Positions 18,001-25,809 of a stretch of DNA of 64,000 nt are shown piece after piece. Each line of letters opens with the position of its first letter. Position 1 is the stretch's first letter. The position numbers were made by a program, and so were the translations under genes. The DNA comes from Thraustochytrium sp. TN22 (lineage: Eukaryota; Sar; Bigyra; Thraustochytrida; Thraustochytriidae): assembly GCA_013306675.1 (NCBI GenBank), contig JABLUY010000193.1, forward strand, positions 1 to 64,000, read 5' to 3'. The notes under the pieces were generated by a model. The model made no database searches. It was given only the letters and a program-made list of their open reading frames with translations, and was not told where the DNA came from.

Positions 18001-21000
18001 CGCGCGCAACATGCTGCGCGTCGCGTCTGCGCTGCTGCCATCCTCTACGATGCGCTTCAACTGCTTCAAGAATCTCCTGCACAAGACCGAGGAGGCAGGG
18101 CCCTTCAACGGGCCCTTCGTCGTTGTCTGCGTCGAAGCGCTCTGCGACTTCCTCTGCTGCTCCATCGCCGGGGTCGCCGGCGCGGGCGATGGTGGCGGCG
18201 CCTCGGGCGTCGTCGGCGTCGGCCTGGAGCTCCTGCTGCGTGCCGCAGATGACTTTGCAGACGACGGCGAGACTCTCGTCTCCATCGCGGCGGGCCTCGC
18301 ACGCGTCGCTGCAGAGCTCCGCGCCCTGAGCCGGGACGAGATGAAGGCGCGGTGGTGTGTTGATACGATGACGAAGGTGCGCAAGTTGCTGCTGGAGCCT
18401 CTGGAGTCCGCATTCTTCTCGCGCACAGACAACTACAACTTGACCGTGCGCTCACACCTCGCCAAGGGCCCGCAGCTGATGCCGGAGGAGGCGCGGCTGA
18501 GCATGCTGCGGTTCTCCATGGACCTCGCGGAGCTCTGGCTCGCGCAGGAGAGCAAGCCAGGCAGCAAGCTCGTACTGTACGTGATCTTCAACTGCTGCGT
18601 TGACACGCGGGACTTCAGCCTGCGCCGGCACGCCGCGGAGGCCGGCGCGCCCCTTTTGGCACGCCTGCGGGCCAACAAGCAGCAGCTTATGCTGCTCCGT
18701 GGTTTCATGCAGTGCTTCCCAGCGCGTGAGCAGACGCTGCGCGGCCTGCGCGAGAGCATGCCCATGGTCGATGGCGACCACGATGCCGAAATGTCCATGA
18801 GCAACAGCGAAGACCCTGCGGACGAGCCCAAGCTTATGGTAATGGAGGACGGCGAGGACGCGGAGCGCCTCGCGGCGATCGCGGACAAGACGGCGGCCTC
18901 CATTGAAAAGATGCGCGGTCTCAGCTCCGCGGACCGTGAGGCGCTGGTGGCCCATCTCTGGGCGGATGAGATGGTGTGGAGCAACTGGAATCTCATGGCG
19001 CACCTCGCGTGCGCTTGTGACGTCCTCGTGCGCCCCGTCCTGTTCCGCCTCGCAGTGGTCGCCGCCAAGAGCACTCGTGGCGAGTCCGCGCGCGGTCACC
19101 TCGCCGCCTGCGCCGAGATGAGGCAGTGCTTCTTGCGCGAGCTGGTGCGCCGCATCGGTGCGGCGCACGCGTGCCCGAACATCTTCATCGCCCACGCCGA
19201 GTTTCTTATCCTGTCCTGGATTTGCTACGGCCCGCATGCGCGAGCGGCGGTGGATCCGCTGCGCGGCTTCCCGCACGCCGTCTTCGACATCGAGACCAAG
19301 CCGCCAAACTTTAACAACGTGGCACTTCCACTCGCGTATGCCGGCCTGGTCCTCTTTCGCGGGTCCAAAGGCGCCGAGGCGCTCTTCCCGCGCATCAAGC
19401 ACGCCTACAAGGCTGGCGACAAGGACATGGCGCGCATTGTGCAGAGCTACAAGTGGCAGGTGGTCGGCCTACTTGGCGTCCTGGGAGGACAAGGCCCGTG
19501 CGGTGCGTGGGTCAAGGAGAACAGAATTGAGCTGGACAAGTCGGACGTGGACGGACAGACGAAGGCGGTGTGCTTCGCCTTTGATGTCGCGACGCTGCCG
19601 CACGGCGGCTTTGGCCCCTTTGCCATGATCTCCGGGTCCACTGCCTGCAAGTACGTGGACAAGAACTTCGACGCAAGCTTCTTCGAGAAGCGCGCCAACG
19701 CGACGGAGCTCCTGGTGCATCTGAACGCGCGTGCGAGCCTGAGCCCGGCGGCCACGCTCCCGGTGTTGAACGACGTCATCCGCTGGCTCGGCCATGCCAA
19801 GGTCCTGGCGAAGCAGCCGGCCGCCTTTTCGGTTTGCCTTCACATCGTTCTCTTCGCGCTACGCACGGAGAACAATCCTGACAAGGACCTCGTTCTCGAC
19901 CTCGCCACCAGCTGCCTGGAGACGTTGAGCAGCACGTGCATCAAGGAGTCTGGTTGCCTCGTGGCAATGACAAAACACGCGCTCGTCGTGTCGGTGACCT
20001 TGCGCGACCTGACGAGTGGCAAGGCGATGCTTCCGCGGCGCGGGGTCCTCCTGGACATTCTGCTGACATGGGAGGTAGGGCTTCTGAAAGCTCTCGCTCA
20101 GGCGGGGGATGAGGAGCGCCGGAGCTCTTTGGAGGAGATTCTGTGTCTTGTCCCTGGAGCCGGCGGGGGCGGCCTCGCGGCTCAGCGCGCTCCGCCGCTG
20201 CGCGCGCTCCTCGCCGTCTTTGTGGACGCCTTCCGCAACAGCGATCTAGCGCTCGAGCTTCAGCTTCGCATCAACCCAACCGTGTACGCGCCGGTATGCC
20301 TGGCTCTTCTGGACACGGTCCTGGCGCACGTGGACGCCAACACCGAGATGGTCCTGCAGGACGAGATGCTGGGTGCGACGACTCTGATTGTGGGCGGCCT
20401 GCTGCGCGATTCCGTGGCGTGCGTGCGTGAGAAGGCAGCCCAGTGCTTGGGCGCAATTGGGTGCTTCGATGAATCCCTCGTAGATCTGTACGCCGCGAAT
20501 GTGGAGCTCGAGAAGCTGCGGACCGAGGCAGACGACGGCGCCGCGGAGGTGATTGCCTATCTCGTCCGCGCCGTGACGAGCCCAGACGTGGCGGTCTCCA
20601 GCGCGGCTCTGAACGCACTCCGATGCTGCAAGCAGGGTCTCAGTGCAGACTTCGATGCGGCCGGGCGCTTTGCCGAGCTGGCGGAGACGTATCGCGAGGA
20701 GCAGTGTTCGGACCGACAGGACGGTCGCATCGACCTGGAGAACGCATATGCGACGCTGCTAGTACGGCGCCGCGTGGGCGAGCTGTTTGCCCACTTTCCT
20801 CACGAGAAGCGCCAGTGCCGGGGCGACTCGTATGCGGTGTGTGCCGGCCTGTGGAAGGCCTGGGACGCCCCATTCGAGGAATGGGTGTGCCGCGTCGGAT
20901 TTGCACTGTGCAACAACGCGTGGGGCGAACGCGATGAGCTGCTGCAGTACTGCGGGCCCCTTGCCGCCGTGGACGCGCGCTTTGCTCGCCTCGTGGTGCC

Positions 21001-24000
21001 GCGCGCGGTGAGTCGCCTCGTGGAGGTCGGCGATCTGGCGACGGACATGGCACCCATTCTCGCGGCAGGCCTCGACCCAGACGAGGGCGGCATACCCCGC
21101 GACAAGCTGCGTGTTGTGCTGGAGGTGCTGGCATTCACGCGGCGACGATACGTCAGCCAGAGCCCCAAACGAGCGCTGCGCGACCCGCTGGCCGCATTAC
21201 TCAAGCCGGAGCACGTCGTGGAGGCGGCGCTGCGGTGCGAGATGCCAGCGACGGCGCTGGTGTACCTGGAGCACTTCTCGGAGGAGGACAGCGAGCTGGC
21301 GGCACGCAAGGCAACGCTGACATTTGACGCCTACCGAAAGCTGGGGTCTGTGGACGACCTTGAGGGCGTGCAGCTCCCGCAGGCGCACGCGCAGCTGCAC
21401 TATGCAAAGCGAGACTGGCTGCGCGCTCTGGTGGGCGTCGATGGCACCCTGGCCCGCGAGGCCTCCGCGAGCCCGGCCCGTACGGCAATGCTGGAGGGCG
21501 CGCTGCGGCACCTTGGGCTTTTCCACCTGCTTGACGTGGTGAGCGAGCACTCGGCGGAAGCAGAGTGGCGCATGAACCAAACGCGGACGTCTGTGGACCG
21601 TGCGTTGGACTGGCGGTCCATGGACGTGGTGCTGAGCGAGGCGCTGCGCGCGGTGCGAAGCGACGCGCAAGTGCAGCTGGAGCGCGTCCTTGCGCGCGGA
21701 AGGCTTGAGACAGCCGCGCAGGCCTCGCTGGTGCTCGAGTCGGGCGAATGCTCGAACGACATGTACGCGCACCTGCGCGCCTTGCAGCAGCTGCGCGAGC
21801 TGAGCCAGGCCATGCACGCGGGGCTATCTGCCATGGCGTTCGACTGGGACCGAACGCTGGCGACGCGGCGCAAGCTGCGCTTTGAGCATGGCGAGGCGCT
21901 CATGACCCTGCGCACCTCGATGCTACAGGCGCGCAAGGCTCGGGTGGAGGAGCACGTGGTTGCCTCCTCGCAGTTCGCACGGCAGCGCGGCAAGCCGGAG
22001 ATTGCGCGCAACCTGCTTCTCCTGCTGCAGGACACCAGCGAGGTGGCGGCGAGCCCGGCGCTGCGGCTCGAGCGCGCCTCGGTGCTGTGGGCCACGGGCG
22101 AGTCCGAGGCGGCGATCGAGGCGGGCAAGGCACTCATCCCGGCGCTTGGGCAGAGCATCTCCCCGGAAGGGGTCAATCCGGACGCTGACCTGCAAGTGCT
22201 GGTGCGCGCACTGCACCAGACCGGGCAGTGGCTGATGGAGGTATCCTTTGAGTCGAGTGAGCGGATACAGGAGGACTACCTTGGACATGCCGTCAAGATG
22301 GCGCACGAGGTGCTCAAGTCTCCGGAAGAGGAGTTCGCGTGCCGGTCCACGCTGGCTCGGTACCTGGATGGGCTGTACCGCGCGCTGCAGACGCGCGTGG
22401 ACTCCCCAGAGTGGAAGCGGATGGTTGCTTCGCAGGAGCAGCTGGAGCACGACCTTCGCAAGGCGCAGAGGGAGCTTGACGAGGCGAAGAAGTCGGGCCA
22501 GCGTGACGTCGCACGAGACCTGCACCGCCTGTGTGAGCAACTCAAGAAGGTGGTGGAGCCCGCCGTGCAGGAGCGGGAGCGAATCCGATCGATGGTGACG
22601 CTCTATCTTCGGCAGACGGCGCACGAGCTGCGGCGGGCGATCCTGCTCGCACGGGAGGTTCCGCTGACCTTTGTGTTCCGACTCATGGGCCTCTGGTTCA
22701 CGCACCTGGAGAACGACGAGGTAGCCACGGAGGCGGAGGGCATTCCTCGCGCCAAGCTGTTGCCGCTCGCATATCAAATTGCGTCTCGTGTCGGCCTGAG
22801 CCAGCGCCTGGACAACTTCCTCGTGGAGCTGGTGCGGGAGGAGCCGGACGATGTCTTCCCGCACATTTTCGCCTTGGCGCATGCCGACTACATTCCGGAC
22901 GAGCAACGTTTGCGGCGGTTCGCGGCACACGACGCCGCCAAGCTCAAGTCGGCCAAAGCCATCCTGAGGCGTGCCCGGGACAACGACGCCAAGGTGCGCG
23001 CGATGGACGACCTGCTGTCCGGGCTAACGGAGCTGGCATACTTTTCAATGGGCAAGGGCAAGGGCAAGGGCGGCGCGGGCAGCAGTATGGACCGCCGCAA
23101 GGACTTCCCCACGTCGGAGTGCCCACCCTTTGCCGCGGCGCTCCAGCGCTACCGTAGTTCCAAAGTGCTCGTGCCGTTGCTGCGCAGCGACGAGCTGGTC
23201 ATGGACGTGGCATCTACCTTTCGCATCACGGACGCCGGCATCAACGCACCCAAGGTCGTGACGCTCATCATGAACACGGGTGCGCATCGGCGCATCCTGC
23301 TCAAGGGCACGGACGACATGCGGCAGGATGCAGTCATCGAGCAGCTCTTCGGGCTCGTGCAGGTCCTTCTGCAGAGCGTGCGGCTCTCAATCCGCACCTA
23401 CAAGGTGATCCCACTGACGCCGGTGGCTGGGATGATCGAGTGGGTTGAGAACACCGTACCGCTCGCCTCGTATCTGGTGAGCACAGCGCGCTCAAGGGAC
23501 AAGGACCCATCTGCACACGGCCGATACGGCGGTAGGGACGACCTGACGCACATCGAGTGCCAGAGGAAGATGCTGGAAGCGCACGACCGCGCCAAAAGCG
23601 CAAACCTCGCCGCCGCCAAGGCTGCGGCGCAGAGCGAGTCGGCCAGGTCCCGGTCGCGGCGCAAGGTGTCCATGATGAGCGAGGGCGACGCCAAGCCGAC
23701 GCGCGCGCCCCCGGAGAGCCAGGTGGTGCGTGTCTTTCGCGATATCTGCACGAGGTTCCAGCCGGTCCTGCGATTCTTTTTTCTCGAGCGCTTCCCGTCG
23801 CCGCCCGAGTGGTACATCCGTCGCAAGGCGTACACGCAGTCCGTGGCGGTGACGAGCATGGTGGGCTTTTTGCTGGGTCTTGGCGACCGGCACCTGTTCA
23901 ACATCCTCGTCGACACCTCGACTGCCGAGGTGGTGCACATCGACCACGGCGTAGTCTTTGAGGCCGGGCGTAGGCTAGCGACGCCAGAGCTCACGCCCTT

Positions 24001-24406
24001 TCGACTCACGCGTGACCTCGTGGACGCCATGCCGTTACGCAGCACCCGTGGCACCTTTGTCAAGACCTGTGAGCGCACCATGGGTATCTTGCGTGAGAAC
24101 CACGAGCTCATCATCACCATCTGTGACGTCCTGGTGCACGACCCTATCTACATTTGGACCGTGCGCAGTAAGCAGGACCGTGATGTGCCCGAAGGCGCCG
24201 AAGCGCATGTCGAGCGCGACAAGGACCAGAAAAAGAACGAGGTCGCCGAGAACGTGCTCGCGCGCATTCGTGACAAGCTGCACGGTCGCGAGGACGCCGG
24301 CGGCGAGAGCCTCAATGTCAAAGCCCAAGTCCACCGACTCATCAAGCAGGCCGTCGACCCGCAGCACCTTGCTATGATGTTCCCCGGCTGGGCGCCTTGG
24401 CTTTGA
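15074..24406 (+). CDS. ATM: ATM/Tel1-family phosphatidylinositol-3-kinase-like protein kinase
   Basis: A 3110-residue protein in a single uninterrupted ORF, close in size to human ATM. ATM is the DNA-double-strand-break checkpoint kinase. The N-terminus has a TAN-like stretch (residues about 15-35: EVTRNKGVKARRQGFERVR). Helical repeats follow to about 1950, interrupted by an acidic low-complexity linker near 870-915. The FAT domain covers about 1960-2610. The kinase domain (about 2690-3030) has KGTDDMRQDAVIEQLF, the catalytic LGLGDRHLFNILVD and HIDHGVVFE; the usual HIDLG/HIDFG is here HIDHG. A basic insert of about 40 residues precedes the catalytic loop. The C-terminal FATC reads LIKQAVDPQHLAMMFPGW, which is ATM-like rather than ATR- or TOR-like. 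Confidence 0.93.
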   Translation: MAGARGWSELRAALGEVTRNKGVKARRQGFERVRAALDDARLCEQVTSQNATVASPSAWAVVCSGLLETLEQLLDSTRAQNPARTLHGPVSVLRLAVTRAGGIAGLRAPALASQMLEFSLRMLDDDDHFRELGAEYVQIVRHLLGAGAAGARVSEALLKRAFELCNRRLGVLLAGSGSSSFAALISPTAGSASTMALESSSGDLASQMAEMLLLFLRAARFQLPDDLQARIIGRVHGWVLREALEDEDARHLAEADRLLLEIVDGFIGARGRSFFPVLAAHAHLIPTYVAKKVVRLPPTSPLRLSALRCLRSQLALYRDHARSWGLALGQPLGPETGHGSLLERVATLASHLFAPGQIQEIVATYDQRLDNPGLQVHLSLVADLVDLLAVTDKAGAISDMASILDHIENDPVGPRSFESKAAVAWLQLLATYVASYPSTGWHSQSKDNLARLVRALEQRLERCLEGRQNNAPELPWALRCCVLLACANAAPHTDGLWDGVWRLVVRRALVVSRELGTQRNAVLVREYSLHTVCALLEHGRIATASAGAALPQLCVSYLGLAGSADAPLDLGALALPGEDDADSLALAGVASGAQGEASVALLETLTTLFRRASMPDREDIHLRGVVLGWALGRLPGPKAASAQTSLASLADLLIALTMRDAPAWYPSSLDLRPPCSGTAAALRSESCICTEAQDAGERVLKTTLIGAQRLALEVLQGESSSVRGGAVRHAAQLAYIIGRLANACDAQTFLYQDLRVLAEELVGAVAARLDREVLGRREQRAIMAALAANPVLPSWTADASSAPFVAQVPRGTVDAILKMLKNIELHHLVLYETSVTSASSRPPSGRTTPADPPSAKRRRLGESISSAIERGAESAMDENDKNHRHDEKDDGDDDVDDDDAFGDDFADEFGEGNQSQHTTSSAGSRIAARRLLGRASSATSTTYSDAGATATTTAEGRPPDDVDVGARLDPAEVLLLARNMLRVASALLPSSTMRFNCFKNLLHKTEEAGPFNGPFVVVCVEALCDFLCCSIAGVAGAGDGGGASGVVGVGLELLLRAADDFADDGETLVSIAAGLARVAAELRALSRDEMKARWCVDTMTKVRKLLLEPLESAFFSRTDNYNLTVRSHLAKGPQLMPEEARLSMLRFSMDLAELWLAQESKPGSKLVLYVIFNCCVDTRDFSLRRHAAEAGAPLLARLRANKQQLMLLRGFMQCFPAREQTLRGLRESMPMVDGDHDAEMSMSNSEDPADEPKLMVMEDGEDAERLAAIADKTAASIEKMRGLSSADREALVAHLWADEMVWSNWNLMAHLACACDVLVRPVLFRLAVVAAKSTRGESARGHLAACAEMRQCFLRELVRRIGAAHACPNIFIAHAEFLILSWICYGPHARAAVDPLRGFPHAVFDIETKPPNFNNVALPLAYAGLVLFRGSKGAEALFPRIKHAYKAGDKDMARIVQSYKWQVVGLLGVLGGQGPCGAWVKENRIELDKSDVDGQTKAVCFAFDVATLPHGGFGPFAMISGSTACKYVDKNFDASFFEKRANATELLVHLNARASLSPAATLPVLNDVIRWLGHAKVLAKQPAAFSVCLHIVLFALRTENNPDKDLVLDLATSCLETLSSTCIKESGCLVAMTKHALVVSVTLRDLTSGKAMLPRRGVLLDILLTWEVGLLKALAQAGDEERRSSLEEILCLVPGAGGGGLAAQRAPPLRALLAVFVDAFRNSDLALELQLRINPTVYAPVCLALLDTVLAHVDANTEMVLQDEMLGATTLIVGGLLRDSVACVREKAAQCLGAIGCFDESLVDLYAANVELEKLRTEADDGAAEVIAYLVRAVTSPDVAVSSAALNALRCCKQGLSADFDAAGRFAELAETYREEQCSDRQDGRIDLENAYATLLVRRRVGELFAHFPHEKRQCRGDSYAVCAGLWKAWDAPFEEWVCRVGFALCNNAWGERDELLQYCGPLAAVDARFARLVVPRAVSRLVEVGDLATDMAPILAAGLDPDEGGIPRDKLRVVLEVLAFTRRRYVSQSPKRALRDPLAALLKPEHVVEAALRCEMPATALVYLEHFSEEDSELAARKATLTFDAYRKLGSVDDLEGVQLPQAHAQLHYAKRDWLRALVGVDGTLAREASASPARTAMLEGALRHLGLFHLLDVVSEHSAEAEWRMNQTRTSVDRALDWRSMDVVLSEALRAVRSDAQVQLERVLARGRLETAAQASLVLESGECSNDMYAHLRALQQLRELSQAMHAGLSAMAFDWDRTLATRRKLRFEHGEALMTLRTSMLQARKARVEEHVVASSQFARQRGKPEIARNLLLLLQDTSEVAASPALRLERASVLWATGESEAAIEAGKALIPALGQSISPEGVNPDADLQVLVRALHQTGQWLMEVSFESSERIQEDYLGHAVKMAHEVLKSPEEEFACRSTLARYLDGLYRALQTRVDSPEWKRMVASQEQLEHDLRKAQRELDEAKKSGQRDVARDLHRLCEQLKKVVEPAVQERERIRSMVTLYLRQTAHELRRAILLAREVPLTFVFRLMGLWFTHLENDEVATEAEGIPRAKLLPLAYQIASRVGLSQRLDNFLVELVREEPDDVFPHIFALAHADYIPDEQRLRRFAAHDAAKLKSAKAILRRARDNDAKVRAMDDLLSGLTELAYFSMGKGKGKGGAGSSMDRRKDFPTSECPPFAAALQRYRSSKVLVPLLRSDELVMDVASTFRITDAGINAPKVVTLIMNTGAHRRILLKGTDDMRQDAVIEQLFGLVQVLLQSVRLSIRTYKVIPLTPVAGMIEWVENTVPLASYLVSTARSRDKDPSAHGRYGGRDDLTHIECQRKMLEAHDRAKSANLAAAKAAAQSESARSRSRRKVSMMSEGDAKPTRAPPESQVVRVFRDICTRFQPVLRFFFLERFPSPPEWYIRRKAYTQSVAVTSMVGFLLGLGDRHLFNILVDTSTAEVVHIDHGVVFEAGRRLATPELTPFRLTRDLVDAMPLRSTRGTFVKTCERTMGILRENHELIITICDVLVHDPIYIWTVRSKQDRDVPEGAEAHVERDKDQKKNEVAENVLARIRDKLHGREDAGGESLNVKAQVHRLIKQAVDPQHLAMMFPGWAPWL

Positions 24407-24631
24407 TTGCGGAAGGAAACGTGGAACTCCAAGGCCGCGCGCGCGCGCGCGCGCGCGCGCGCGATTGAGAGTGCCCGATGACCGGCACAAGCGAGTCGCC
24501 GACTCACCTGCAGGTCGCCATGACCGAAAGGCGGCTTGGAATAGAGACCGTTCTTTCAATCACCACACTGCACAATCATCTTAATTGGGTACCACCCACT
24601 GCACACCCGCGACAATTTGATTCCCCTACTT
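24407..24631. repeat. convergent gap with (CG)14 run
   Basis: Positions 24436-24463 are 14 perfect CG dinucleotides, a Z-DNA-prone tract, in the shared 3' flank of ATM and the peptidase gene. Confidence 0.8.
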
Positions 24632-25408
24632 CTACGCGCTCTGCGCAGGGGATGTCCTCGCGGCCTCAAGCTGCTCATAGGTTGTGATGCGCATGGAAGA
24701 ATCGTGCGCGGCGCTCCAGGCGGCGCGCTCCTCGTCACTTGCGTCGGCACCGAGCGCCATCCGCAGCGTGACCGCGCGAGCGTCCTCGTCGCTGTCCCCA
24801 GCCTTCGCATAGCTTTCTGCGAGGCTGGTGCTCGCGAGCTTGTCCAGCACACGCTCCACGATGGCAAACTGGATCTCCTCGCGGGTGGTGCTAAAGTCGG
24901 GCACGTGCACAAAGAGCACGTTCGGACCGTGCGCCAGCAGGCTGGTGTAGTACACGAAGTTGCAGACGAAGCGCCCCGGGTCGTCCGTCACGTTGATGCG
25001 CGCGAGAAAGTCGACATGCTGGCGCAGGTCAGCGCAGAGCGCGTCGAGGTCAAATCCGCACGAGAGCGAGGCCGGGCCGTCCGGCGCGATCGCCTGATGC
25101 GAGGGTTGCTCGCCGCGCTCGTCCGGTACGCGGAAGTCCGCCTCGTTGTAGGCCCTGTGCTCGAGTCGGACGCCAGGCGACCCGCTGTAGACGCCGAGGT
25201 GGACCCAGATCACGTCCTGCGGCGTCTTGCCTCGCTTCGCAAGCTCTTCCTCCAGCGTTGCCAGACCGGCGGCCACGCCCTGCATGGAGGTCTCCAAGAC
25301 CTGCGCCAGCAGCTGCGGCCGCTTCTCGCGCAGCAGCTCCACCAGGCGCGTCGTCGGGTTGGCCGCCACGCCATGGAACGCGCCGAACCCGGTCAGCACC
25401 ACCTCCAT
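24632..25408 (-). CDS. pyroglutamyl peptidase I (C15 family cysteine peptidase)
   Basis: A 258-residue protein starting at the ATG at 25408 (MEVVLTGFGAFHGV). The frame opens further upstream only through a GTG at 25432. Family marks: the N-terminal TGFGAF...NPT motif, the acidic-Asn region LEHRAYNEADFRVPD with the catalytic Glu, the nucleophile in GRFVCNFVYYTSL, and the catalytic His in VLFVHVPDF. The family removes N-terminal pyroglutamate from peptides in the cytosol. The C-terminal 40 residues extend past the usual family end as an acidic helix. Confidence 0.9.
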   Translation of the reverse strand: MEVVLTGFGAFHGVAANPTTRLVELLREKRPQLLAQVLETSMQGVAAGLATLEEELAKRGKTPQDVIWVHLGVYSGSPGVRLEHRAYNEADFRVPDERGEQPSHQAIAPDGPASLSCGFDLDALCADLRQHVDFLARINVTDDPGRFVCNFVYYTSLLAHGPNVLFVHVPDFSTTREEIQFAIVERVLDKLASTSLAESYAKAGDSDEDARAVTLRMALGADASDEERAAWSAAHDSSMRITTYEQLEAARTSPAQSA

Positions 25409-25809
25409 GTTTGCGGCCCCGCCCAGTGGCACTGCGCGGCGCGCGGCTCGCGATCGATCTGGTCTGCCGCGGTCTCTGGTCTGCCTGGTCTGCGATGAGA
25501 GAGAGCCTCGTCTTCGCCGCGCTCGACTTGAGGACGAACGTCAAGAGTCCCACTTGCGCGACCAGTGCGCCCCCAAGAGCAAGGCTGACATGTGAGTAAG
25601 TGGGGCACGTTCGTCAGCAAGTCAAGCTCTCCACATCTGGTGCTACCAGTACCCAGAACAAACACAGATCTTTGTCTCGCTGGCGCCAAGTGAGGTTCGT
25701 AATGGAGCAGTGAAGAGCGACACGGACTCGGCGGTCAATTTGCTTGGATGTCTCTTGAAAGAGATGACGATCAGCCTGGGGCCTTTTCAGGCTCGCGATC
25801 AGGCTCGCG
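25409..25809. other. intergenic, no gene seen
   Basis: 401 bp between two leftward genes: promoter of the peptidase and 3' flank of PRPF6. Relatively AT-rich near 25650-25780. No motif identified. Confidence 0.35.
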
